64,000 nt of DNA from Ascaphus truei (GCA_036426205.1 CM071579.1:17280267-17344266); one strand, 5' to 3'; numbered from the stretch's first letter, positions 22,571 through 35,222 are shown. The notes: generated from the letters alone by a model not told the origin. A program made the numbers and translations.

Positions 22571-24492
22571 TAGATTTGTAAGTGGTATGTTCATTAAGAT
22601 GTGAGTGTCAGTATCACTCATTAAGATGTGAGTGTCAGTATCGCTCATTAAGATGTGAGTGTCAGTATCACTCATTAAGATGTGAGTGTCAGTATCGCTC
22701 ATTAATCTGTGAGTGTCAGTATCACTCATTATGCTGTGAGTGTCAGTATCGCTCATTAAGATGTGAGTGTCAGTATCGCTCATTAAGCTGTGAGTGTCAG
22801 TATCACTCATTAAGATGTGAGTGTCAGTATCGCTCATTAAGATGTGAGTGTCAGTATCGCTCATTAAGATGTGAGTCTCAGTATCATTCATTATGCTGTG
22901 AGTGTCAGTATCACTCATTAAGCTGTGAGTATCAGTATCACTCATTAAGCTGTGAGTATCAGTATCACTCATAAAGTGTTGAGTATCAGTATCACTCATT
23001 AAGCTGTGAGTATCAGTATCACTCATTAAGATGTGAGTGTCAGTATCGCTCATTAATCTGTGAGTGTCAGTATCGCTCATTAATCTGTGAGTCTCAGTAT
23101 CATTCATTAAGCTGTGAGTATCAGTATCACTCATTAAGTAGTGAGTATCAGTATCACTCATTAAGCTGTGAGTATCAGTATCACTCGTTAAGTAGTGAGT
23201 GTCAGCAACAGTTGTTAAGATGTCAGTGTCAGTATCACTCATTAAGCTGTGAGTCAGTATCACTCATTAAGCTGTGAGTGTCAGTATCACTCGTTAAACT
23301 GTGAGTGTCAGTATTACTCATTAAGATGTGAGTGTTAGTATCACTCGTTAAGCTGTGAGTGTCAGTATCAGTATCACTCATTAAGATGTGAGTGTCAGTA
23401 TCACTCGTTAAGTAGTGAGTGTCAGTATCACTTATTAAGCTGTGAGAGTCAGTATCACTCATTAACCTGTGAATGTCAGTATCAGTATCAATTATTAAGC
23501 TGTGAGTGTCAGAATCACTCATTAAGATGTGAGTGTCAGTATCACTCGTTAAGTAGTGAGTGTCAGTATCACTCATTAATCTGTGAGTGTCAGTATCATT
23601 CATTATGCTGTGAGTGTCAGTATCAATTATTAAGCTGTGAGTGTCAGAATCACTCATTAAGATGTGAGTGTCAGTATCACTCGTTAAGCTGTGAGTGTCA
23701 GTATCACTCATTAAGCTGTGAGTGTTAGTAACACTCGTTAAGATGTGCGTGTCAGTATCACTCATTAAGCTGTGTGTGTGTCAGTATCACTAATTAAGCT
23801 GTGAGTGTCAGTATCACTTGTTAAGATGTGAGTGTCAGTATCACTCATTAAGCTCTGAGTTTCAGTATCACTCATTAAGCTGTGAGTGTCAGTATCACTC
23901 ATTAAGCTGTTATGTCCATCTCACTCATTAGCTGTGACTGTGGTATACCACCGTCATTAAGATTGTGTGTCAGTATCACTCGTTAAGATGTGAGTGTCAG
24001 TATCGCTCATTAAGCTATGAGTGTCAGTATCACTCATTAAGCTGTGAGTGTCACTATCACTCGTTAAGATGTGAGTGTCAGTATCCATCATTAAGCTGTG
24101 AGTTTCAGTATCACTCATTAAGCTGTGAGTGTCAGTATCACTCGTTAAGATGTGAGTGTCAGTATCCCTCATTAAGCTGTGAGTTTCAGTATCACTCATT
24201 AAGCTGTGAGTGTCAGTATCACTCATTAAGCTGTGACTGTTGGTATTGCTCATTAAGCTGTGTGTGTCAGTATCACTCGTTAAGATGTGAATGTCAGTAT
24301 CGCTCATTAAGCTATGAGTGTCAGTATCGCTAATTAAGCTGTGAGTGTCAGTATCACTCATTAAGATGTCAGTGTCAGTATCACTCATTAAGCTGTGAGT
24401 GTCAGTACTGCTCATTATGCTGTGAGTGTCAGTATCGCTCATTAAGCTGTGTGTTAGTATCGCTCATTAATCTGTGAGTGTCAGTAAAACTC
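22571..24492 (+). repeat. 27-bp minisatellite, about 70 units
   Basis: The unit contains TGTGAGTGTCAGTATCACTC followed by ATTAAGC or ATTAAGA. Common variants are TCGC for TCAC, CGTTAAG for CATTAAG, and longer units with an extra TATCAG (for example near 23370 and 23480). On the minus strand the unit translates as a nine-residue repeat SDTDTHSLM, which gives long open frames (22559-23263, 23235-23765, 23957-24442). Frame slips between them match unit-length changes. I regard these as non-coding. Confidence 0.95.
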
Positions 24493-25612
24493 GTTAAAGC
24501 CGCACTCCAAGCTGCCGTTTTTTGTTTTTTTATCCCCCCCTTTAATATGTGCATCAATACAATTCACACGATGATAATTAGGGGTTAAAACTGTTTTTCT
24601 GTAAAAAAAAAAAAAAAAAAAAAAAGCTTCATTGCATTTTTTTGAAGCCTTGGTGCCTCAAAAAAGTTCTTTATTTGCTTTTCATTTATATTAAAATATA
24701 CAACATATGAGAATCTTGACACACTTTATAAATTGACTAAGGTGTTGCTAGGCTGTCTACTCTTTATGGCCCATTTAAAAGGATGGGATGTGATGTGACA
24801 CAGCGTTGCACTGCTGAGCCAATCTGGAAGCACCAACACGCCAGTTAACATTAGCAGCAGACAGGCGTAAGCAAACCATCCGCCATTCTGAAAGCAGATG
24901 TACAATGAAATAGAGACTCAATGTTAACATTGGTATATAAGACATATACTTTCCTGGTAGTAATGCTGATGATGATTGGTGATGACAAATGCAAGTAAAG
25001 AATGATAAAGAATGCTTTTTTTTTTAGAGGTTTCCTTGACAAGATAGTTGTGAAATGCCAGGAAAATGTGGGAAATGTTACCGTGTCTGACCCCTCAACC
25101 TCAAATTCTGCGAACCAGTAAAAACATATCGGGACTCATTCCTGGGAATACGAATCTACAAATGTTATACACCATTATGTGACTGATATAAGGACCATTG
25201 ACATACTGCTAACTACAATAGCTAAGCAGTTATAAAGACAGTCTTTAAATTATATCTTAAGCTGCATCCACTGTGCCACTGACCGCGCTTGGCGCTTGAC
25301 GCATTTGATTCAGTGAATCCGAGTCTGCATGGCCATGGTCTGGCGGCTTCCACGCACAGGCAAGTACACTCTCCCAAGCTTGGCGCTTGGAGAGACAAAC
25401 AAAATTGACTTTGAAGCGCACTCAGCACCAGTCAATGCACACAGAACACAGCCACACACACAGTCACACACACACAGCCACACACAAACACACACATTAC
25501 ACACAGAAATAGCCCCGATCCATGACCCTAACACCCCCCACCCCCCTGCTCGCGGTTGCAAAATGATGCAGGACAGCCTGCGCTCATGCTTGGAGAGTTG
25601 GTGATGTCACAA
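24493..25612. other. Spacer between oppositely oriented minisatellite arrays
   Basis: This holds poly(A) at 24603-24625, a duplicated TTGGCGCTTG motif (25289 and 25380), a (CA)n run around 25450-25500 and otherwise AT-rich sequence. No gene is recognised. The frame at 25329-25604 is repeat-derived. Confidence 0.6.
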
Positions 25613-25886
25613 ATTAATGAGTGTACTGACACTCACAGCTTAATGAGTGATACGGATACTCACAGTTTAATGAGTGATACTGACACTCACAGCTTAATGA
25701 GTGAAACTGACACTCACAAATTAATGAGTGATACTGGCACTCAGTTTAATGAGTGATACTGACACACACAGTTTAATGAATGATACTGACCCACACAGCT
25801 TAACGAGTGATACTGAAACTCACAGCTTAATGAGCGATACTGACTCTCACAGCTTAACGAGTGATACTGGCACTCACAGCTTAGGG
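25613..25886 (-). repeat. 27-bp minisatellite, inverted array of about 10 units
   Basis: The units TTAATGAGTGATACTGACAC plus TCACAGC are the reverse complement of the large array at 22571-24492. Substitutions and unit-length changes are similar in kind to those of the large array. The final unit ends at about 25880 (CACAGCTTAG), where unrelated sequence begins. Confidence 0.92.
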
Positions 25887-28616
25887 ATGATAAGCACAAT
25901 GCTGCTATAATGGCCAAACTAAACCAGCCTTCAAAGACTTCATTCAGCGGGTCTAACTGGTGGCTCTGTGAGCCATGCACGATATATTTAATATTCTTTG
26001 TTTTAACTGTCAGATTTCAAAGCGTGCAATCGATGTGTTCAAAGAAAAGCCTGTGTGAAATAATCATAGGTTGATGTCTCTGGTGATGGAAAGTTTATGC
26101 ATTGTTAAAAATGATTTCTGTGTTCTGTTATGTGATGGGTCAGTAAGACTTCAGCTATTGCCTTAGGGTCTTCTCACTGTGTTCACACTTCCTTAATGTG
26201 CAAGTGACTGGCTCATCCCACATGGAGACACTGATATCTCATATTTATGGTGAAGAAAGCACACATTTCTTTTAGAGCTCCTCAAACAATACCATTTAGG
26301 TAAAAAATACATAAAACGTCTAAACACCAGTATTGTGAATTTGTACAATAATGACATAGCAGTATTTAGGATATTAAGGGCACATTTATGGCCTTTCTCT
26401 ATATGTATGTATATCTTTATTTATAAAGCGCCATTAATGTACATTGCGCTTAACAGCAGTAATACACGTGACATAATCATATAAATAACTCATAATGGGA
26501 AGAAGTGCTTCAGACATAAAAGTAACATTTAGGGAAAGGAGTCCTTGCCCCGAAGAGCTTACAATCTAATTAGTCTGACGTGAGCAGTTGGGATGTTCTT
26601 TGCTGAAAATATGCATTGAAGGCAATGAGTATTGTCGTCCAAAAACCACCCGAACGCCCGCTTTGGACTATATAGAATGACCCCGTTAATCCCTTCCCTG
26701 ATGAACTTTTATCTATTTATTTTTGTGGTTACAGGGAGATCAGATTAATTGCGCAAAGTCACAAGGAGGTGGGATTAAAATCAATGAATAATCAAACGTT
26801 GTGCATTTTAACATGTTGTCTTGTGCATACAAGGAAAATGTTGTTTTACACAATCCATATCAAACATTGATGTGGTTGTACACAGTGCCAGTTAATAATA
26901 ATAATAATATTTTTAATATATGGTACTATAGTGTATACATATACATAGCTATGCATTTATATGCATATATATGAAGAGTGGTAGAGAAGGGAGAGAGCGA
27001 TTTCTGTCAGTTACACGTCCCTGCTCCATAGAGCCTACAGACGAATTAGCTGTGCCAATGGCACAAGCCACATAAAGGGTGTGCCTATGGTCAGATAGAG
27101 TTGATACTGGCTGTCATGTAATGCACATCTGTGAGCACGTGACCTGCATATGGGACAAGGGTTATTCGCAAGCTGTCACACTTTTCACCTTAGCAAAGGT
27201 CTCTCAAATTAACAATATCTCCCCTCAATCCGTCCCCATATACCATCTGTCACGAACAGCGCACAAAGGAGCACGTGACTTAGAAATGCAACCAGGGTTA
27301 ATACACATGGCTACACTAGCCAATTCACCTTTCTCCTGCGCAAGGTACTTTCAATTAGTTAATAATAACCCCATACTCCATTGCAATCAGGTCTATCCAC
27401 TACCACCACCGAAGAAATATGCAAAAATATGTAATTCATATATCTGCCAGGGTCTCAGGTCCCAGTTTATTATAGGAAAAAAATGTGTACTTAACACACA
27501 GAAATCTGTTGTAGCAAAATGTGTCCGAAAATGTACATACTCTCTCTAGAGCGTGCAAAAGTTCATTCAGAGCCCCAAAGCATCACTTATTAAATGTTTT
27601 AATATATATATAAAAATACAGTGCTTAGATTACAGAAAAAGGTTTACAAGAACATACAATTACAGTAAATGCAGGACAGTTTCTTAAAATAACAGGATAC
27701 AACAGAAATCCTATATGCATTTATTTATAAAAAATTTACAAGGGAGATACAATACATGGAGATATAAATCTTCTTTTTAAGATGGGCTGAGGATACGACA
27801 CAGAGAAACAGTAAAATGCTTGTCACAGTACTGTTGGCTTAGATCTGAGCATGCAAGTCTGTTTAAGACGAGAAGACTGAGAAATGTCTGGCTTTTTTAT
27901 ACTACACATGGTTCTGGGGAAAAATATTAGATGGTATGTACTAGGGTTTTGCAAAAAATAGTCAACTACTGAAATCCTGGTTACATTATCCAGGGAGAAC
28001 TTAACATTGTAGCAAAAATGTAAAATGTTTGGGTGCGGGAAATTGGCGGAGGTTACACTGAATTGCGCGTGTGTGAGCCGCTGTACGAAGATCACATTTC
28101 TCCATCGGTGTCAAAAATGATTTTGTTCTGGCGCCCAGACTGCGCTTAGCGTGCCGATGTATATGGCATGTACTCAAAAATTATATTGATGTGAGCCAAC
28201 AAATCAATTGAAGTAACATTCAAATTTTCCTCCAAGTTCAACTGGGCATAGACACTAAAAACATTCTTAATAGTGTTAGCGCAGAATTAAGTATCAACCC
28301 AGATATGTATTTGATGCACCACAGATGTTTTATTATAAAGGTTAACAAAATGTATTATTTTCACAGTATGGTTATTATAAATAATATTACACGAATAATT
28401 GAAATTGACTAATACTGATTATACATTTTTAAAAATACACATAAATCTGTTTTAATATATATTGTATCAATCAGATATTTAACACATTTGATGGAGGTTC
28501 GTATTACTTTTTGACACTGAAATTTTGAAGCACAAAAATATATATAATATAATCTTAGTACATTTTACTACAAAGACCCTATGTCTGGACTCGTGTGATA
28601 AACACCATTATTGGGA
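25887..28616. other. Mostly non-coding stretch
   Basis: It includes the interspersed repeat at 26405-26575 and half of a palindromic MITE around 26600-26680. The 156-codon frame at 27079-27549 has no recognisable domain and the minus frame 27823-28095 none either. I annotate neither as a gene. The remainder is AT-rich with no structure that I can name. Confidence 0.55.
26405..26575 (+). repeat. Amphibian interspersed repeat (TTTATAAAGCGCC...AGAGCTTACAATCTAA type)
   Basis: The sequence opens TCTTTATTTATAAAGCGCCA and ends CCCCGAAGAGCTTACAATCT. Other copies are at 19500-19657 (split by a MITE) and, on the minus strand, 47640-47815. The conserved end resembles the 3' tails shared by amphibian SINE/LINE families. 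The exact family is not known to me. Confidence 0.65.
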
Positions 28617-28866
28617 TGAACGAGCGGCTCCGTGAGTAAAGACACTAACTCTGATAACAGGGACACTGAGTTTGAATCAAGGGAGCCTGGTTCAATTCCC
28701 GAGGTCAACTTGTTGTGACCTTGGACAACTCACTTTATCTCCCTGTGCCACAGGCACCAAAAATAGATTGTATCTACAGTGCAGGGACTTGTGCCCGCAA
28801 AAACTACAGTGCTGTGTATACTGTCAGCACAATACAACAAAGATGGTTATACTATTAGAAATATTT
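28617..28866 (+). mobile_element. tRNA-like SINE
   Basis: The 5' part resembles a tRNA-derived RNA polymerase III promoter: an A-box-like CGTGAGTAAAGAC near 28631 and a B-box GGTTCAATTCCC at 28689-28700. Next is a body with GTGACCTTGGACAACTCAC and CTCCCTGTGCC, and a LINE-like tail ending near CAATACAACAAAGATGG. A second, diverged copy occurs at 60070-60610. The overall form is that of a tRNA-derived SINE; the parent tRNA cannot be assigned with certainty. Confidence 0.7.
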
Positions 28867-29629
28867 CAGTGTTGAGTGTTGTACAAGATGCCACATACTG
28901 TGCGTTGAAAAGGGGATCTAACATGATTATACAGCAGCTACGTCCAATAACTACAGGTTCTCTTGCTGCTGTCTCTAGTAATATTTACTCAGTAAACCAC
29001 TGATCTAATCATTTGGTTTCGCAAAGGTAGAAAGTGAATGGCAGCCGTGTGGGGAAGATGCATCAATGGAAGGTTGAGTTTGATGTATCCCCCAATGCTT
29101 TGCTCCAGAATGTGAAAATGTGTGATATTTATGGGGGAGATTAGTAGTCAGAGAAGTTGATTGCACCCAACCAGCTTTTTTACCATAAAGGAGAAAAATG
29201 GCACAGAGGCGCAGAATCTGATAGACCACATTACGGACATTTCTTATCCCTAAATCCCAGAAGATGCACATGGAGCAACTATTGGAGCAAAGTGCTTTTG
29301 TTGGTGCAAAGAAAAAAAATGCATTGCTCCATCTTTCCCTGCTTTGTGTTACATTATATTCCCTGAGGTTAAAATAGCTTTGGGAGGCTGACATTGTACC
29401 GAGATACTCCATATCATTATGCAGACCCAGCTTCAGGGATGCTTTCTCATCACTAGTCTACAACTTCTAAAAAGGCAAGATGTTTTAGAACATATAATCA
29501 AAAGTGGAATAGTAATACATAGTCTAGTGTTAAGGAATCCCACAGCGAATATTCCGAGCAGCACAAAATTCATTGCTGCAAACAGATCTGTGGAATAAAC
29601 AATTTGACACTAAAAGTGATTTGAAGGAA
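28867..29629. other. No gene recognised
   Basis: The minus-strand frame 29005-29412 (135 codons) and plus frame 29157-29366 overlap and show no domain. No repeat family is recognised here. Confidence 0.5.
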
Positions 29630-29865
29630 TAGAGATGGGCAAATGTATCGCCAAATTAGAACATTCAAAATAAGAACATTTGCAAATATTCAAATTTTGG
29701 AGAGAAAAAAAAATGAAAACATTGTGAAAAATTAGAGAATATTCAAGAAGTAAACAAAAATGGGATAATAATCAGAAAGTATTTTGAAAATGAAAAAATA
29801 TATATATATATTCGAAAAGTATCCGTAAGACGTGAATCTAATTCTGATACATTCTCTTATCTCTG
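29630..29865. mobile_element. hAT-like MITE, 236 bp, near-perfect 8-bp target duplication
   Basis: The left end is TAGAGATGGGCAAATGTATC. The right end, GATACATTCTCTTATCTCTG, is its diverged reverse complement. The flanks are TGAAGGAA (29622-29629) and TGAAGCAA (29866-29873), an 8-bp duplication with one change. Eight-bp duplications are diagnostic of hAT. A sister element is at 60694-61013. Non-coding. Confidence 0.75.
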
Positions 29866-29928
29866 TGAAGCAACGAGCAAAGATAAAAGTGTATTCATGT
29901 GTTTAAATTCTGTAAATCTGGAGCTGTA

Positions 29929-30452
29929 ATGTGCAGGGTCTGGGACAGCACATCTGCATGGACGCTGCCTCTTGGTCGAATCAGAGTGCTACAATTGGCC
30001 ACTGGCCAGTGGTTACAGGTGGTGAGTTCTGATTGGTTGTTTAGGTAGTGTTGCAGGTTAGGATTGGTGAAATATTGAATGGTCAGCCCGAGGTCAGTAA
30101 GGGTGGGTTATATATCAAGGGGGAATGACAATTGAACAATTGAAACTGTGACAGGACACATCTTAACACACTTAGCTATACACACAAACCTATTTACAGG
30201 ACTCACAGTGAGAACCCCAGTCAGAACTCAGAAGAACCTGCTTCGAGACGATAGAGTGGCGCTATGTATACCCTCTCTACTCCATATAGTGACATTGTGG
30301 GTCACCGAACATAGAAGGGAGTGGCAATCCCTTCTGCATAGTCATCCTACATCACATGATGGGGAGGGAACTAACCTGAGTGAGGCCACACAGTTAACCC
30401 TTTAAGGCCATTGACCCCTTAACTGCAACAGTAGTCCCCATAGGGGGCTACA
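29929..30452 (+). mobile_element. Possible solo LTR
   Basis: The 3' boundary CCATAGGGGGCTACA (ending 30452) resembles the ends of the minus-strand LTR-like sequences at 36210 and 63419, whose 3' ends read G-run plus GGGYTACA. Upstream is AACCTGAGTGAGGCCACACA, a block I associate with amphibian LTR sequences. The 5' boundary at TGTGCAGGGTC is a guess. No second LTR or internal region is present. Confidence 0.35.
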
Positions 30453-31340
30453 TTGAGAATAGACCCCAGATAAGGGAAATCATTTATTATTAATATTTTT
30501 TCCAATGTGGCTCTCTGTTATATTTTTCTCTGTTCCGGCAGCTTGTTTCCTCTGTGATTGTGCTGCAAAGCTTCCTTCTGCTGTATTTAGTTGTTGCAGG
30601 CGCAGGTCAGTCCCCCAATAGTTGGGGAGGGTGGTGGTAGGGATTAACCCCTTGTTTACATTAACAGTTGATAAAGCATTGCATGGCAATGCTTTACTTG
30701 CCACTTAGGTAGCCAAAGGGGATAGGTAGTATAGTTTTAGCAATATTAAACCTTGGTAGTCATTTAGTAATGGACGGGTGTAACTTGGTAGCCACTGGCA
30801 TCATAGGGGTTAATGTAATATTCTACCATGGGGTTTTTACCATTTCTACCATTGAGCCACCTGTGCTGAAGCTGGGATATCCTGAAAACCTGACCTAATG
30901 TTGAGTAGCCTTTATTAAATCTGATCCTAAATATTATTTACTTATTTGAAAAGAGCTGTCGTATTTCTTGGTATCATTATATAATACATTAACCCAACAG
31001 AGCGAGGGGGATTTACTAACGCAAAAGTGAAGAAAGTAAACCCATTTCTCCCCTTGTTAAATTGTCATGTTGGAAGTCTTGTTTTATCATCTGAATACTC
31101 AATGAAACAATTTGAGGAGTTTGTGCTGCTTTTTTAAACCAGCTTATACCTGGCTAAATAAAGCATGCAAACACCAATCTTACCAAGTAGCAAAATGCAC
31201 CCTTACTTACTAGAACTTGCTGTTAATTGTTGCATCATGGGAGGGACTTCAGATCTGCATTAAACACAGCACATTTTGTACATCTTTTTCCATTGATAGT
31301 GGTGGCATATGTACCAGTATTTAGCATTTGTGCATCACAC
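30453..31340. other. Non-coding stretch with a relic of the 5741-type repeat
   Basis: At 30850-30900 the sequence ATTGAGCCACCTGTGCTGAA, followed by GCTGGGATATCCTGAAAACC, matches the right arm of the fold-back element at 5741-6039. No gene is visible. Confidence 0.6.
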
Positions 31341-31343
31341 TCA

Positions 31344-33727
31344 GGGCCTTATTCAGAAAGCCTCGATAAGGCCCTTATCGAGTACTTATCGACCAAAATG
31401 GCTACTGGTATTCAGATAGCCTCGATAAGTGCTCGATAACGGCCTGTATCGACGCGAAATTTTATCTCCGTCCGAAATTCGCTGACTGAGCAGCGATCAG
31501 GCCCTTATCGACCATTTTCGGAGGGTTGATAAACTCCCGCTATTCAGAGACCCGCGAGTCGGGTGTCGCGGCCCATCGCAGCCCATCGCAGGCCTAAAAA
31601 ACGATTTTCTCCCCAAATCCAATTCCCCACAAAATTGTTGGACAATTGGTGGGGAAATGCCTCGATGAGCTGCGATGGGTCGGGACTTAGAAGAAATCAG
31701 GCCCCTTTCCTGCCTCGGATTGATGCCGTGGGTCTCCGGAGCTGATAGCCATTAATAGCAGCTCCGGACCCCCCCGGCATGCATCCGAGGCAGGAAACAT
31801 GAATGTACAGCAACTTCTTTGCCTTAGCGGCTAACCGCTAAGGCAATGAAGGGGTTAAACACCCGTGCCAGGCTTACTGTAATAAACATACAGTACAATG
31901 CAATACTGTTTCTTGCAGGGGTGGGTGAAGGGGGAATTTGGCCCTTAGTGGCTGTTTAGGCATTGCGGGGGGGTTGCGGAGGGAGTTAACCCCTTCATTA
32001 CCTTAGCGGTTAATACCGCTAAAGTAATAAAGGGGTTAACCCAACCGCTACCCCCCCGCAAGGTCTAAACACCCATCCTTAGGGCTAATACCCCCTTCAC
32101 TCACCCGTGAGGCCTAAGCACCCACCCCAGATTGACTATACCCAGCCTATACCCATTGAGTAGTATAGTGGTACATCATACCCATATCATAATAATAATA
32201 TGGGCATGATAAGTCTCTATAGCACTCAATGGGCACCCTAATAAAAATACAGTAATACACAAGACACACAGTAATAAAACCTAACTATACTCCCAAAAAA
32301 CACACTTCACTAAATAAAATCAGTAGCCAGCTAATCCAATCAATAGAAGCAATTACAACATCAACAATGAATTAATTAAACCATTACCCAATCAAACCAA
32401 TTAATCCCTAAAGCAACTCAAAATGAATAGTAACACTAACCAATGTAAACAATGAATTAATCCTACATTAATTAATGTAACCATTAAAAGACAAATAAAT
32501 ACATTAAAACTATCTCTGAAGTATCCATAAAACACATTAGCTAACATAATATAACTTTACGTACAAGCGAACACCAATCGCAAACCTTTTAATACATTAA
32601 CCATAAACAAACAGTCACATCCACATCAATAACAAGCGAGAAATGCCCCCCAAATGTTGGCATAATAATGTAGTAATCTGTACCCGAAAGAGGTACAGAT
32701 TAATATATTATCAGTCAATGTGCCTCCCCCAAAAATCAAAAAACACACCCTAAAAAATAGACCTGTAAAAAGAGACATTAACAAACATAGAATATCTTAC
32801 TTACCATTAGAAGCGGTGGCCCTCCGACTCCCGGGGTAACAGGAAGCTCACGTACCTTGAAGGCCTCCAACAGCATCCGATGCCATCATCCATCAGGATC
32901 CGGCTCAGGTACCCCAAACTTCTTTTTTCTTTCTTTACTCACCGTCTTCTATCTTCATCTGTAACCATTTCTTGTTGTTCTTTATCTTCTTTCTTCATCT
33001 GTCAATCCATAGAACCCCATGTTAAATCCCAGCCGATGCTGTCTCGTCGGCTTCTTGGGCTCAAATGAGGCGTCACGGCCTTAAATATGGCTTGTGACGT
33101 CACATTTACCCTCACAATGGTTAACAGCCACCTGATTGGCTGTTAAAACCATGTGCAAACTTTTAAAAAAAAATTGTTGCTGTGACGTCACTTAAAGGGA
33201 ATGATGCCAGCCAATCAGAATGGCTGTGCTTCATTTACCTTTAATATGACGTCAGTAAATCCAAGCTGGCCGCTGTGTCACAAGGTATTTCAGCCAATCA
33301 GATCGTGGGAACCAATTCACGTGACGCGGGACATTTCCTTGCATAGGAGATACCGGCACCCCATAAAGAGGCCTGTATCTCGGGAAGCAGGGGGTCCCCG
33401 GACATAAAACCAACGTGGTTCAGCTCCGGAGACCCCCTGCACCTCTACACTATTAAAGGAATGTATATTTAAATAAATAAATTTCGGGCGACATTTCCGC
33501 TGGGAGAGGCGGCTCTCTCAGAGCAGCTCTCTCTGCAGCAGAAATGAATCGCTGGTTTTTGCCTTTTCAGAGGCTCGATGCTCTCGCTGGCAGCAACTCG
33601 CCAGGTTTGGGCATTCTGCTATCACAGGTAATCGAGCCTTTCTGAATACCGTGATAGCAACACCCAAAAAACATTCATTTTAAATTCCCTGGCGAATTTT
33701 TTTATGAATGTTCTCTGAATAAGGCCC
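31344..33727. mobile_element. Harbinger-like non-autonomous transposon, 2.4 kb, TCA duplication
   Basis: Terminal inverted repeats GGGCCTTATTCAGA and TCTGAATAAGGCCC are exact, and the trinucleotide TCA flanks both (31341-31343 and 33728-33730). Three-bp duplications and GGG-type ends fit PIF/Harbinger. Subterminal regions hold clustered CTCGATAAG/CTTATCGAG palindromes (31362-31450). The interior has gene-like features (CTTACTTACC at 32800, CAGGTACC, CpG-rich patches) but no open frame with a transposase or Myb-like domain. Sequence at 33330-33440 (AGCAGGGGGTCCCCGGAC) resembles part of the TTAA-flanked MITE at 61210-61553. Confidence 0.7.
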
Positions 33728-33730
33728 TCA

Positions 33731-34248
33731 AGGTTTCTAAGAGGACATACCCGATAAATGACCATGAGATGTTCGAACGCTTGTAACATATCAACTACTT
33801 GTTTGTCCAATAAAAGGTATCATACCCGCTACTCCCTCTCCGTCTTTTGTTACTACAGGGCTGGGTTATTTTGGAGCGGTTATATTTCTGAAATGGAATA
33901 AAAGGCCTATAAAAAAGCTAATGTATTATGAATTGTGATTTTTATATGTCAAATGAGAAATGTTTTACTCAGCCTAGACAGTATCTGGATAGTACAATGT
34001 AATTGCTGTGTTTTGTTTTTGTACTGTATACAATTCAATAGGAGGGTAAGAAAAGTACTTTTTTTGGCTTTGTTGATTTCATTAAAACACAATCTTTCCT
34101 TTAAAAAGATGCCAGTTTGAATAATTTGAGAATCATGCATAATTTAATGAGCTACTCTCAGAGGTATCAGTTTATGAACTTTAGAAGCATTCAAACGAAA
34201 CCTTTTCATATAATTATTTCCATCTGGGAGCGTCATGTATAATCTGAC
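33731..34248. other. No gene recognised
   Basis: AT-rich DNA with no structure that I can name. Overlapping short frames on both strands (33935-34120 and 33949-34140) are chance. Confidence 0.6.
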
Positions 34249-34251
34249 TTA

Positions 34252-34413
34252 GGCTACGCTTATAGCGCCGGCGACGGTGATGTCAAGCTGCGGTCGCTGG
34301 AAAAATAAAATTGAGATGACTTCCAGCAATCGCAACCAAGCCGTCGCAACGGCGGCAATGCATTTGTTTTGACGCAACGTTGCGTCGCTGGCGCCGGCAC
34401 TATAAGAGCAGCC
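34252..34413. mobile_element. Harbinger-like MITE, 162 bp, TTA target duplication
   Basis: Perfect TTA duplications (34249-34251 and 34414-34416) flank GGCTACGCTTATAGCGCCGG and its imperfect reverse complement CTGGCGCCGGCACTATAAGA plus GCAGCC. The interior has GTCGC/GCGAC repeats. It is the smallest of three related elements in the window. Confidence 0.8.
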
Positions 34414-34917
34414 TTAGACAATGCTGTCATTGCTCGCCAGCAGCCATAGTAAATATTATGAGGATATAAATATTTCTAATGCAGGGTTGTTAAAAAGGTA
34501 ATTTATGGCAAAACTGCACAAAACATATGTTGCTGGCTGCATGGTTTCACATTCATTTAGTTTATTTTTTTTATTGGCTAGCCAATTGTGGCTGTAACTT
34601 TCTGCTCTCATGACACAAATGATTCAATAAAGTAAAAAAAATGACAGAGAAAATACAGTTTGCATTTGTGGTTTAATATACAAGAAATATCAAATTACCT
34701 TTAAGGTGAATACATGCAATAAAAAAAATAATGTTCAAGAAAACTTTCGAAATATCGTATTGTAGCAGATGTATTGCTGCATACTGTAATACATCAAAGA
34801 AGTGAGAGAAAAAAACAGTACGTCTTTTGTTATTGCTGTGACACAATTAATGTTTCACTGGGGGGGGGGGGGGTGTTTGCCTTCCTCTGGATCAAAATAC
34901 TGTAAATGCAAATATAG

Positions 34918-35222
34918 GATAAGTATCTGTCGTTTAAATTTAACATAGGTTGAAATCGATGGACATATATCTTTTTTCAACCTCATCAACTATGTAACTA
35001 TGTAACTGTATAGCTGTGTAACTGTGTAATATAACTATGTAGCTATATAGCATTACTATGCAACTATGAAACACCTCCAATGTTGTATTACTGTTTATTA
35101 AAGTAATCCTGGATCTAAGCGAATCAAAGTATCTGTTGTCTAAATTTAGCATACAGTAGGTTGAACTTGATGGACGTACGTCTTTTTTCAACCTTATCTA
35201 CTATGTAACTATGTAACTATAG
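34918..35222 (+). repeat. Two adjacent copies of an amphibian interspersed repeat tail
   Basis: Each copy contains TAAATTTAACATAGGTTGAA or a close variant, followed by GATGGAC and CTTTTTTCAACCT, and ends in CTATGTAACTATGTAACT-type short tandem repeats. The copies are about 34918-35090 and 35122-35222. The first tail is longer and more degenerate. This sequence recurs in frog genomic DNA, though I do not know its family name. Confidence 0.6.

Noticed and set aside
22559..24442. Long minus-strand open frames with a nine-residue SDTDTHSLM repeat
   Set aside because: The 27-bp minisatellite unit is a multiple of 3, so all frames without a stop in the unit stay open. There is no start context, no unique domain, and the frame slips where units change length.
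27079..27549. 156-codon open frame as a possible gene
   Set aside because: No domain, no transmembrane or signal features, and no matching neighbouring exon could be recognised; the length is within chance for this region.
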